NCBI GenBank assembly: GCA_029204225.1
Contig: CM055111.1
Span: 7,609,738 to 7,673,737 of the forward strand
Origin: Diphasiastrum complanatum
Taxonomy: Eukaryota; Streptophyta; Lycopodiopsida; Lycopodiales; Lycopodiaceae
Direction: 5' to 3'
DNA length: 64,000 nucleotides
Below are positions 9,904 to 22,201 of this stretch, piece after piece. Below the pieces are notes generated by a model. That model was not told the origin of the DNA. It saw only the letters and a list, made by a program, of their open reading frames with translations, and ran no database searches. A program made the position numbers and the translations under genes. Within the stretch, counting starts at the first letter, position 1. Every line of letters starts with the position of its first letter.

Positions 9904-12855
9904 CTAATGGCAACAGGATTTTGCTGTAAAGAGATTGTTATAACTGATAGAATGCAGCAAAAAACAACCTTCTTTTAGAACTTGGTTTGCCACAAGCTAT
10001 TTAAGGTTAAAGGAGTTTTGAAGGTCAATGCACCTTACAGAATAGGTACCTCTCCTGTAAAGATTGGTAAATCAAATGTTTCACATGGAGTGTTGTCTTT
10101 TACCATTTGCTTGCACGCGCACATAACGGGGATTTTAAAATACATTATGAATATACCACCTATTTAACATTATGTGGTACATACTGCATTGTAGGGATTA
10201 TGTTCAGCTTCTCTCTGACATGCATGCTTAGAGTTTTTCTTTGAAGTGCTTTTAAGTATATCTAGATATCGATAGATTACAATATCTTCGTCAATGATGA
10301 TGGTGCTTTTTGGTCAGCATTCTCTACTTTCATTTTTGAGGTTTTTATTTCTACTTCACTCAATCACTTCTCCATATTCTACTATGGGCAGGTGGAGAGG
10401 TCAAGTTGCTAGATAGAAACGTATCTTGTTAAGAAAGCAGCAAAACAGAGGCATGTATGCTGTGGCTAGTTGCGATAGTACTTTCACTCAAGTGAGGAAT
10501 CAGGGTGCATGCTGCAGCTTAGGAATATTGACCAAAAGACTTTGGGCATTGCAAGGTGTACATGGATCAACATCGTAAATGGGTGAGGTTTAAGAAGAGG
10601 AACTGTGCAGATGCTTCTAAAACATAAGATTGCAGGCATCCTGAGAAATGCGTTCAATATCAAGGACCTCAAGCCTGCTAATTGCAGGCGCAAGGGTTTC
10701 CAGACCTTCAGCTTACTCCCAGAACGTCCTAGCATGTCTTCTTGGCCTTTGAGATTATCTTCTCAAGTGTTGGGGACTGAGCCTTTGGCCATCCCCTGGG
10801 GTGCAAGGCCTCCCATGCCACCCACTTCAGATGCAAGGCCCTCCCAGTCATCCCCATTAAGAGTTGAGCCCTCGATACAATTTATCAGGTAGAGTACCAA
10901 GAATATGTGGTGATGATGCCTCGAGCCAAGGAGGATAAAAGGTAGAGAACTAGAGGGATCTCCACGGGTTTGAATTTGCCAGACATTGCAGGCTCTATCC
11001 ATAAGCAAGTGTTTGTGATTACCATGAGGCCTTGTTATCTACTTGCTCATTGCTAAAAATCTATAGTCTCTCCTGTTGAGCACTGTTATTCATAGAAGAT
11101 GTATGTAGTTGCAACTTGTCACATTCATTGGCACTTAGAGACCCTCTACAGAAGTAGAGCCTCCCAGCACATGGTTAACAAGAGAAGCTAACTAAATGAC
11201 AGATCAGCCCATTATCGAGCATAATAATATATTCACACTCGACCTTCGTGAATAGGTGGAAATGTTTGTCAATGGACCCTTATTGCATCTCAATGGAATA
11301 TGACGCAAAGACGTTGTCCTTATAGATGAACCATTTTGGAGAAGCATTCATGCTACACCATTTCGAGTATCAATTCTAGAATTTGGTGTGGCCAATGTGT
11401 CAACTAGTCACTGACAACCTATAGCAATGTTGTGTCTAGGATAGTACCCAGCATAACAAAAACATAAGCAATCTTCAACTCTATGGAGTCCACCCACAAA
11501 ATGTCTTAGACAACTCCATCATACATAACGTGGACGAAATGTGACGAGATCCCTACTCACTTCGTCAATGCCCAAGGGTAGGTGCACCATGCAAGTCACA
11601 TGCACAAATATATGTCCACGCTAGCTTTCATACATTTGCAAAAGAACACATGAAGAAGAAAAGATAGGACATCATACTTTGTGTCTATGATGGAAATTAC
11701 ACCTATAATAGTAACAAGAGTTCACCTAATGGGTGTGGATGCATCAAAATTGTGTCCCTTTGTTTAACAACTATGAAAGGTCATATCTATTGACAAAGAG
11801 ATGTGAACCTTCCATGAAGATGCATTTTATTTTCAAAAGACCTTGATCCTTTAGAAGGACATGTCTTGTCAGGTGAGGGGATGTGACAACTAGGCCTAAC
11901 ATGATAATAAACTTGAAAAAAAGTAAATCAATAAGCAAAATCAGATACAATATCTAAAGCTCACAATTTCGTATGAAATTGTATCTTAGATAGTTATGCT
12001 TAAAACATTTCACGATAAATTTGCATGTCCTCATATCATTTCCTTGTATTATGTCCTTTATCAAAAGTTTGCCAAAATGTTATTTGATCTTTTGAAAATG
12101 ATAATCAGTACATCAAGAAAGCTTTTAAACATTTCAAAACGCAGTAAATGTGCTGATTTACAACAATCTGCTATGAACATATCGAACAATATCGCCCCTA
12201 CAAATATAGCTCAATTGAATAACGGGCCTCACCTTTGCCTAATCAAGATGTATCTGTCTAAACGCCACATGAATGTTATTACATAGATGATAGTTAACTA
12301 TGAAAGTAGAATACTTCAAAATTTTAGGTTGACAGACGAGTGTAGAAACAGGTGTGCAACCCTTTGAGGTTAGTGCAAAACTTCATGTAAAAGGTAATTG
12401 AAAAATGTGAAGCGGCCATCTATGCAGTCGAGGAAATATCAAAGTATAATAAGCAAGAAAACGAACCGAGGTGGTGTTAATCAGTAAAAACAACAAGTCA
12501 TCCCAAAGAGGGCAAAGAATTGTGCATCGCATTTTCCTGATTATTACCAACTTTTTGGAATGTGAAACAATAGGAGCAGAAGGTGCTAAGACATGTCTAA
12601 GCTGAAATTTTAGAAGATGGGCAATATCCTGATTCGTGACACAGTAGGGTATGGGATAATTGAAAGAGCCGGAAAAAATAGGCTAAAAGATACGGATCTA
12701 GCATGTAGCAATTAGATAATCATATAAACTTAGCAGCTGATAGAGGCTAATCATTGAGGCGAGTAAATGCTTCAAGTATTAAAACCTCCTAGTCAACCTG
12801 CAATACTCATAGTTTCATCCTACGATGTGGTTAGTATCATTGCCCTTTAGCCCAG
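9904..12855. other. Intergenic stretch with no recognised feature
   Basis: Short chance ORFs only on both strands. Composition is ordinary and AT-rich. I see no gene, LTR or SSR of note. Confidence 0.5.
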
Positions 12856-13214
12856 TTGCAATTCCTAGAACTTGCACCTTGTTATCAATCCAAAGGTGAA
12901 CTTTGCGATCCAACTCGAAGGATGCGAAATCTGACGCAAAAGAGACAGAGGCCTACACCTGCAGCTGCAGGAGAGTTGTGCGAAGAGCGATCGATACAAA
13001 GAGATCCCGAAGCAGCTGCAGAAGAGCAGTGTGAAGCTCTCAAACAAAGTCTGCTATCCCAAAGAACAGTGCGCCCTCCTGCCCACTTTGGTGGTTTTTG
13101 TAGGCACTCCATTAAAATCGTGTACCATCTCAAAGGCATGCACTTTGAAAGCATCTTTCCATGTAACTTGGAGGTAACACCCTTGGTGCATTTATTCATT
13201 AAAAAAAAACTTAA
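12856..13214. other. Non-coding stretch downstream of the minus-strand RT
   Basis: Overlapping open frames on both strands (130 and 104 codons) with no recognisable domain. Probably untranslated sequence of the retroelement or chance. Confidence 0.4.
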
Positions 13215-14343
13215 TCATACATTGATGAGACACCTAGGATTAGGATGATGTGAGCGGGACTCTGCCAACTGAGTGCAGCAGATCAGAAGAGGTGGTGAGT
13301 CGGCTTCTGAAGGGAGATGAGATGTAGCCTTGTAGGAGACCCAGCCATCGTCACCCGTTGTAAGATTGACCGAGCCTGCGCACGTTGCAAGGCAATGAAA
13401 ATGCGTTGTTTGAAAGAAGCCACGAGAATAGAACCTGGAATACCTTGACACTCTACCACCCGATGGGAACGCATGCAGAGAAATTCCTTAAAGCGTCGAT
13501 GCACGGTGCCATATGTCTCAATTGCCAGGGGGATGAAAGCATTGGTAGGTTGCATGTCGAAGTAGTTTTTTTTCCTTCTCTTGTGCTGCCACCTCTGTCG
13601 CTCCTCCTAGTGTGAAAGCAAAGCGAGGCAGTAGGTTACCACGCGTGGGATTAGCAACAACAACATCTGCCAAAGCACGAAGCCCATCCCGGGAGAGGAC
13701 AATGTCAACACACATGTGCGAAGAGTGAGACGCGGTAGAATGAAGGACTTGAGACTGCTCTCTAAGGACATGAAATCTATAGCGGCGGCTGCATCAAGAC
13801 GTCAAGATGCCAAATGCGACCTAAGTCTCGCCAACCAGAGAAGCATATCTGAATGAGCAACATCTCTTGGAGAGCCTCACTAAGAAACACGAAGCTTAAA
13901 GAAGCAGAACCAAAAGGAACACCAAGAATGCAAATGCCATCCGAAGGAGCAAGGCAGCCTTGAGGAGGAACAAAATCCAAGGCAAGACTTAATGGAGACC
14001 ACATTGAACACTTGCGAGGTTGAACAGACAAACCCAGTAAAGCTAGCTACTTAGAAAAATGATAAAAGACGTGGAGCACCATAGGAGCAGGATCAAACGA
14101 TATGAGTGTCATCAGCAATTAAAGAAAATAAGCAGGAGGGAAAGGCCTCTACAAAGGCTCGAAGGGCACATAAATAGGCGAGAGCGAAGAGAGGACCACC
14201 CAGAGGATCACCTTGACAAGTACCTGCTGCAGATTGGATAGTATAAAATTCCCCAGAGCGCACATAATGATTGTAATAGAGGGGAGTCTCAAAAGCATAG
14301 AACAACTGCACAAATGGGATAAGCTGAGCCAACTCACCACCAA
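13215..14343 (-). pseudogene. Reverse transcriptase of the QGDPLGGPLFAL / ADDTHIV type
   Basis: Reading from 14343 leftwards: LIPFVQLFYAFETPLYY, then GTCQGDPLGGPLFALAYL and SLIADDTHIV, which are RT palm blocks with Ala before the catalytic DD instead of Tyr. Next, at 14031-13777, come MSVQPRKCSMWSP and GICILGVPFGSASL. At 13715-13283 come RDGLRALADVVVANPTRGNL, IPLAIETYGTVHRRFKEFLC and SFKQRIFIALQRAQARSIL. I recall this RT plus C-terminal module as a widespread but poorly named retroelement of algae, mosses and ferns. Here it is broken by several frameshifts and lacks its N-terminal half. It is clearly distinct from the LINE, Copia and Gypsy RTs in the rest of the window. Confidence 0.8.
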
Positions 14344-15519
14344 CTCAGTTTGGGAGGGGTGAATGGGTTTGCAAGAAATTGGAATATCAACTCCTTAGCA
14401 AAAACGGGTTGCCTTGGTTGAGATTGAAGATTCATATACAAAGCAATGAAGATAATGATGTCATTTGTGACATCGTTTCAAATTTATAAATTACTTTTGC
14501 ATGCAAGTTACTCGCATCACACTATAATTGTATACATACTAGGAGATTAGTGTTCATATAAGATGCTTGACCATCATTTTATATCAATATTATATAATGT
14601 CATGGCATTACCAAATGAAAAAAATTTATGCATATAAAGTTACACCATTTGTTTGCCATATAAATATAATAACATGGTTCCTCCAAGATTCTAGCATTAA
14701 TAAATGTTAAGAACTTCCAATTTTCATTATTTGACAAAAGTTCATATTTGGCTTTTTCCTTTGTAGCACACTCCATGAGAACAAATCACATAAAAAACAT
14801 GAGCATCAGAAAAAATGTAGCAACAATGATCAATCTTACTCAACACAAATCCAAAGTAACTAGATAATAAAATCATCTTCTTTGTGCTCTCTTCTTTTGA
14901 TACGAACATGGAACATGTGTTAGATCCATGAATGATCCTTCAAAATCCATGCCAAAACCTCTACTTGCCAAGTTTTGCCCCAAAACTTTCCTCGTCAAAC
15001 ACCAAAGTCGTATACTAGAATTCTCGCATGACTTCATTTCCAAAAGCTATCAGAAAACGATAAATGCACATCACGTTGTCTATACATTTTGTGAAATTAA
15101 AAGCTAAAAATATCACACATCTACTCATAAAAATGGACCATTCATAAAATAGAAAACAATATTGGAATTAGGCAATGCACACTACTTAAATTCAAATAAA
15201 ATCAAAATTTGCTACAACTACAACAACATCATCATCATCATCATCATCATCATTAGACAAATGTTACATCTATTGAAAGTTGTGCATTAATGTCCTAAAG
15301 TTTGCGTTGCATTGGCTGTGATCTCCAAAAAATACCCCCGCCTTGCTACAATGTCCCACAGTTTGTATTTTGACCCTGAAGAACAAAATCTATTTCAACC
15401 ATGTATTTTAATGCTTTACTTCAGTGGTCACATTTTGCTTTTTGAGCTTATGGATCAAAATTCTATCCAGATCCACATTATCTTTTATTTCATCAAAGAA
15501 AGAAATCGAATACTCCCCC
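14344..15519. other. AT-rich intergenic stretch with (CAT)n
   Basis: No coding similarity. A (CAT)n run of about 30 bases lies at 15224-15253. Confidence 0.6.
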
Positions 15520-16650
15520 TTAATGTGGATCTTGAAAAATTTTGATCTTTAGATTCAACAAATTGTTAAACCTATTATGATTTTCAACTAATGCCTTTAT
15601 AAAAATGTCCACTACCATAAACAGAGTTCTGCAAATTGTAAATGTGATCTTTTGATTAAGTACTTTGTCTCTAACATAGTAATACTTTATCTCAATGTGC
15701 TTGGATCTGGAATAATTGTTCAATTCAAGTTCGAATGCTCAAGTGAAGTGATACAAATTACCTTCTCTGTTACCTTTAATAACTAGGTTATCAGAATCTT
15801 CATCGAACAATTTTTAAGAGTCCCTTGTGAAGGTTACTGACATTCTTGTGTCGACTATCTTTGCTATGGATAGAAGATGTTTATCAAGAATAGGAACATA
15901 GAGAACTTCCTCCAGTTTCTTGAGATTAAGAGATAAAATGATAGTACTTTGATTATCACAATAAACCAGTGTAAGCTGTGAAGGAGTAAGACCAAGATCT
16001 GATAAAAGAAGTCTTAACTAGATTGTTTCTTTTGCAACATGTGCAGCAACAATGTATTATACTTCTATAGAGGATAAATTAGTAGAAGTTTGTTTTTTAT
16101 TATTCCAAAAGACAAATAACATGAAGTTGATCTTTGAGTGTCAACATCTCCGATCCAATCTGCATCTGTATAGCCTTAAAGTAAAAACTAATTGCTGGTA
16201 GTAAAATTGTCTCCATAACATATGCATAAAATTTAGGTTAGTTATAAATACTATAAGACTCTCAAAAGAGCCTTTCAATGTATAAAATCGGGGCTTGACA
16301 TGTATTGGATCAATAGACTGATAAAAATACGTCGGGTCTAATACATATCATGGCACACATCAATAAGCCAATAATTGAATGATAAGAATACTTTTCCATC
16401 TACTCCACTTCTTCTTGAGACTATGGACATTAATCCTTAGAAAATTTCAAACTTGGATCCATTGGAGAATTTGCTAGTTTGTCTCTTGTCTCGATTTCTA
16501 AAAATTTGTATTCCAAGACAGAAATGAATTTATCCTAATTTGTCATGTCCAACTCATTTGACAACATAGCTTTACTATGATTCAATAATGAATACTATTA
16601 TTGAAAAGTAAGTTACCATTCAAATATAACATGATGATTTTTGGACCCTT
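15520..16650 (-). pseudogene. Copia RNase H with an inserted pre-integrase segment
   Basis: From 16177 leftwards: GYTDADWIGDVDTQRST and, in the next frame, SSIEV-YIVAAHVAKETI, LSDLG and VYCDNQSTIILSLN, the front half of Copia RNase H. At about 15925-15735 this is interrupted by KKLEEVLYVPILDKHLLSIA, then ...GNREGNLYHFT, which is the protease-to-GAG-pre-integrase junction from the other end of pol. Then RNase H resumes with SRSKHIEIKYYYVRDKV at about 15715. Frameshifts and stops are frequent. Confidence 0.8.
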
Positions 16651-17640
<990 letters not shown>

Positions 17641-18125
17641 GTAAACATTAGAGTTGATTAAACTAGGAATAAAACTGAAACCATGCCCATGGTAGCTTCT
17701 TAAGCCCATAAAGAGCTTTATGAAGTTTATACACTCGATGCTCTTTGCCCTCAAGTTTATGACCTTCTAGTTGAGACATGTATATGTCTTCATCAATTAC
17801 ACCATTTAGAAATTTTCTTTGAACATTCATTTGATATACTTCTAGATCTATTGCAGTTGCAAATGCTAGAAGAAGTTCGATGGAGGTAAGCTTAAGTACA
17901 GGACTAAAGGTGTCTATAAAATCAATGTTAGGAATCAAAGAAAAATCCTTGGCAATCAAACTGAGCTTTCCATCTATAAATATTTCCATTAGCTTTTTAT
18001 TTATTTCTAAAAATCCATTTGCGCCCTACAATAATTTTTCCAGTCAGTAGATTTGTGACAGTCCATATTTGGCTCTTAATAAGAGATCGAAACTCTTTAT
18101 CCATTAATGATTTCCAATGATATAC
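17641..18125 (-). pseudogene. Copia reverse transcriptase N-terminal half
   Basis: Reading leftwards from 18125: HWKSLMDKEFRSLIKSQIWT, VGRKWIFRNK, then AKDFSLIPNIDFIDTFSPVLKLTS, LEVYQMNVQRKFLNGVIDED and YKLHKALYGLKKLPWAWF. These are the canonical Copia RT blocks (FAPV, QMDVKTAFLNG, LKKALYGLKQAPRAW). The catalytic Asp of the DVKTAF block has become N-V-Q. It stops before the YxDD box, where the insertion at 16651-17640 begins. Confidence 0.88.
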
Positions 18126-18983
18126 ATTTAGATTTGATTTATGTAGCGGCCTAAGTCACATGTCACACATTTATTCGTTCCCAAAGGAATAGTGCTTCCC
18201 TTGCGAAGTTAGCTTGCAAAACCCCCCTTTTTGTATCGAACCACACCTACATTAACCACCCTAATTTAACCACATGGGCAATAAATCAAGAATATAGTAC
18301 AACGATGGAAGTGCTTGCTCCCTCCCCTATCTAATCCCTTGGAAATGCTGTTTGGGGAGCTGAAGAATTCATGCTATTTTAGAAAACCATAAACATTGAA
18401 GGAAAATAATGAGCTTATGGAATTTGTGGGGGGGGGGGGGAGGGGGGGGGAGGGGGAGAATCTTAGGGAGGAAGAAAACACCTGAGTTAGTAAATGAATT
18501 TGTGTTTTGTAATTTGGATTTCTTGATAATCCCTATGTGAAAGTTGCATATTACTAGTTATGGAGTCATTTCATAGTAAAGTTGATTAATGGATTTCATT
18601 TAGTTGAATTCTTGTTTGATATCAGATATGACCATGAGAATGATCATAAATTTCAATATGATTGGATGTATGGATCACATTCAAGTTGTTAGTACAGTTA
18701 ACGATTTTTCTTTTAGGGATGTGAATCCTTGATTAATAAAGCTTTTACTAACCAGACATATTTTAGATGTGACGGTAATCCATGTGTGGAGCCTTATGGT
18801 TGGATCATCCTTTCGTAAATGGATTATTATCCATCAGGAAATAAAATTTATGGATTCTCCAGTGTTAGGTTATAATGATAGGAATCTATACCTAGTATAG
18901 GACATCCAAATAAATTAGTTAAATTCTGGATTATCAGATATGGCGGTTAAGGATTGTCTGGAAGAAAGAGCTGGTGGCATGGG
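18126..18983. other. Non-coding stretch with a G-rich tract
   Basis: No coding similarity. At 18427-18459 runs of G separated by single A form a strong G-quadruplex candidate on the plus strand. Confidence 0.6.
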
Positions 18984-19434
18984 ACCACGGATACAGAACA
19001 AACATAACTGTAAAAGTTTGAAATAGCTCCAGAGTGAGTTTACAGAATAGCAGTAGCTAGTCATATCACTCATGAGAGAGAACATTTCTCATGCGCCAAC
19101 GCGTTGATCTGAGAAACATACAACACTCAAAAAAATATTGTAAATTTGGTTCTGACAATAGAAGCGATTGCCGCCATGTTCTATTCTGTAATGTGTATGA
19201 TTTGCAATATTGGAATGCATGCTAGCAGTAGTTAACTTTCCACTGTTGTTTTACTCAACATTCTCTGATGTTTACAAGTTTAATATTACAACAGATCGTC
19301 AAAGACGATCTGGGGCTTGTAAGAGAATTAGAGCATAGTCAGTAGCAGTAGCTACGGCTGCTAAGTCGGCTCCATCTGGTCTTCATCTCCGGTTCAACCC
19401 GATATTCCACGGTTTTCATCGGTGGTATCAGAGC

Positions 19435-20338
19435 GCGTTTGATTCCGAAACAGTGGTATTAGAGCCACCCTTCAGCTCTATCAGAGCACTTCAGCTCTAT
19501 CAGAGCCCTGCTTGTTGCGACTCAGGGCAAGCTCCAACCAAGTCTCAGCCTCCCTTGCTGGAATGTTGTCCTGGCGCCAGCCTTGACATGCCTGCGCCCC
19601 GGAGACTAGGGTCAGTCACACACTTGAAATGTAACCTTCTCAGATTTATTAATAAAGTGAGATTTTTCTCAAACTGACTCTGATTACTTTCTAGGTTTCA
19701 GTGTTCGGTAAAAGCGCCAGTTGTAAGGCCGCTTCAAACGTTTTGATCTGGCACATAGTTGAGGGTCGTATCTCGGGATGCCAACGATATGCCATCGGGA
19801 CCATTCGGTCCCGGGCGCCAGTGGTATGTTGTCAGGACCATTCGGTCCAGGAACTGGTTGTCTTCATATCTGTCGCGACTTGTGGTTTTGAGTGTTCCTT
19901 GCATGAACGTGAATGGGTTAAGCTCTTGGGGAACGAGCTCTAACCTGTTGGCTGAGTTGGATGGCTTGCTTGGGTGGAAGCTACTTGTTTATGGCTGTCC
20001 AGTCTGGTGTGGCGCCAGGTTGGCTTCCAACGCTCATGACGAAGCTTTCAGTTGGTTAAGTCTGATGTAAGTCAGACGACTTGCTTGGAATGGATCTTAC
20101 TCGTTTTTAACGAAGCTTCAAGTTGGTTAAGTTTGATGTATGTCGGGCGGCTTGCTTGGAGGGAAGTCACCCACATCGGGACCCCCGATTTGGCATGGCA
20201 CCAGGTTGGATCTGAATGTTGGTTTTGGAACTTCAAGTTGGTTAAGTCTGATTGTTGTTGGCGAGTTGGCTGCTTGTATGTCAAGTTGGTTTGGACGACA
20301 AGAGTTGAAGGCTGGGAAGCTAAGTCGTGGTTCCCGGC
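19435..20338 (+). repeat. Leader of the Copia with short internal repeats
   Basis: AGTTGGTTAAGT with TGAT recurs at about 20052, 20126 and 20239; GGACCATTCGGTCC-like words recur at 19799 and 19838. GC content is higher than in the flanks. No coding sequence recognised. Confidence 0.5.
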
Positions 20339-21375
20339 TCTCTTTGGGATGCCTGCGCTACACACGTACAACGCCACACGAGGTTTGGTGGGGCAACAAA
20401 CTAAGTCTGACACATGTGCGCATTTTTGGATGCGTCGCATATGCCCACATTCCAAATCAGAAAATAAAAAAACTGGATGAAAAAGTGGAGCAGAGATTTC
20501 TCAAAGGATATGATGTTCATTCATCATACTATAGGATCTACATGTTTGTTGACAACAGATAGATGAAGACTGTCAGAGACGTCAGATTTGACCAGTCAAA
20601 GACAATGGCTGACAAAGATCCAATTGGCTACGAAATCCTGACTAGAGGCTACTATGACCTGCCAACATCAACGAAGGGAGTGGACCCTGTTCAGACGATG
20701 AGCAACAAGACGTGCAACCTGTACCCAAGACACCTGCTACTCACCACAGTTCAGTAGTCAGAAAAGACAAGAAACTTGACAAAGACAAGACCATTGATCT
20801 GACTACATACTCTCCAAGAAGATCCACGAGAGAGAGAAGATCACCTATTAGATTTGTGATTGACAGCTCAACTTCTGTATCAGAAGAGTTCTGTGGATTT
20901 GGTGGAGACCCCCAAATGTATGAGAAAGCTATCAGCTATCCAGATAAGGACAAGTGGATTGAAGCAATGGAAGACGAGATGAATTCCATGGAGCAGAACA
21001 AATTCTGGAGTTTGGAGCCATTACCAGCAGACAAGAAGACTGTAAAGTAGAAGTGGATTTTCAAATACAAGTATGGACCTGATGGTAACGTATCAAAGTA
21101 CAAGGCCAGATTGGTAGCAAAAGGTTTCTCTCAGAAGTATGGTGTTGACTATACTGAAACCTTTTCTCCATTCATAAAACATTCATCCATACGTCTACTA
21201 TTTGCATATGCAGCAACATACAATCTTAAGATCCACATAGTGGATGAAAAGACTGCCTTCTTACATGGCGAGTCGAATGAAGAGGTCTACATGGACCAAC
21301 CAAAGATTCATCTGCTCACACTTTGCCAACTACGTCTGTCGAATGCAAAGAAGCATATACAGACTGAAGCAGTTT
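20339..21375 (+). pseudogene. Copia integrase C-terminus and RT N-terminal half
   Basis: Reads TPHEVWWGNKLSLTHVRIFGC and KVEQRFLKGYD (integrase tail), a stop at 20561, then VRDVRFDQSKTM. At about 20810 it reads STRERRSPIRFV, DKWIEAMEDEMNSMEQNKFW, a stop at about 21048, KWIFKYKYGPDGNVSKYKAR, YTETFSPFIKHSSIRL, VDEKTAFLHGESNEEVYMDQ. It ends abruptly, without the YxDD box, near 21390. Gag, protease and integrase core are missing to the left. Confidence 0.88.
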
Positions 21376-21390
21376 GCCAAGTAGTGGTGT

Positions 21391-21770
21391 AAGAGAAGGA
21401 TCACACCCCTTTGGCCAACTGTCCCGACATTGTCGGATTTTTCGCTCTTCGGAAAAAAGCCACACTGTCTCCAAATGTCTTAGAAAATGTTTTTCAGGTC
21501 TATCGCATTTTTCGCCCTTCGGGAAAATTCGGAAAAAAAGCGACATTGCCTTTGACAAATTGCGAAAGTGTCTTTTGGCAAAATGCAAGGTCTGCGTGAA
21601 GGCAGGGTGTAACGGGCAGATGGCGACTAATGCACGGAGGACAACAACAAGAAACTAGAACCAGTTTTTGATTAAGCCTAATGCATTTCTTTTCATTAGA
21701 TCTTTTAACTGAATCAGTTCCCTGGATTGATCACATAAGAAGGAGATCACAGATACAGACAAATATAGTC
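21391..21770. other. Unrecognised insertion with TTCGG-rich repeats
   Basis: Contains two related blocks (TTTTTCGCTCTTCGG near 21440 and TTTTTCGCCCTTCGG near 21507), each followed by AAAA and a GGAAAAA stretch. It separates the truncated RT from the right LTR-like repeat. Confidence 0.4.
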
Positions 21771-22201
21771 ACGGACACAGAATAGACATAACTGTAAAAG
21801 TTTGAGATAGCTCCAGAGTGAGTTTTACAGATTAGTCATATTATTCGTGAGAGAGAACATCTCTCTTGCACCAACGCGCTGATCTGGGAAACAGACAACA
21901 CTCAAGAAAATATTATAAATTTAGCTCTGAATATAGAAGCGATTTCCTCAATGCTCTGTTCTGTGATGTGTATGATCCGCAATATTGGAATGCAAGCTAA
22001 CAGTAGATATCTTTCCGTTGTTGTTTTACTCAATATTATCTGTTGTTTACAAGTTTAATTTAACAACAGATCGTCAGAAGCGATATGGGGCTTGGAAGAG
22101 AATTAGACGACAGTTAGTAGCAGTAGTTACTCCTGCCAAGTCGGCTCTATCCGGCCTTCATCTCCGGGAACGTCACAAACTCCCCTCAATGGTATCAGAG
22201 C

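Larger units (their letters stand above)
18984..22201 (+). mobile_element. Copia element flanked by LTR-like direct repeats
   Basis: The segments 18984-19422 and 21771-22189 are about 430-base direct repeats (shared CATAACTGTAAAAGTTTG, then ATAGCTCCAG and later ACAACAGATCGTC). Each is followed by the tRNA-iMet-type primer site TGGTATCAGAGC (19423-19434 and 22190-22201). The internal region keeps only the integrase tail and half of RT. Having a primer site after both repeats means the right repeat is a 5'-type LTR too, so this is a tandem or recombined arrangement rather than a simple element. Confidence 0.75.

Noticed and set aside
12856-13248. 130-codon frame starting MQFLELAPCYQ
   Set aside because: An equally open minus-strand frame overlaps it and neither shows a domain; probably retroelement flank.
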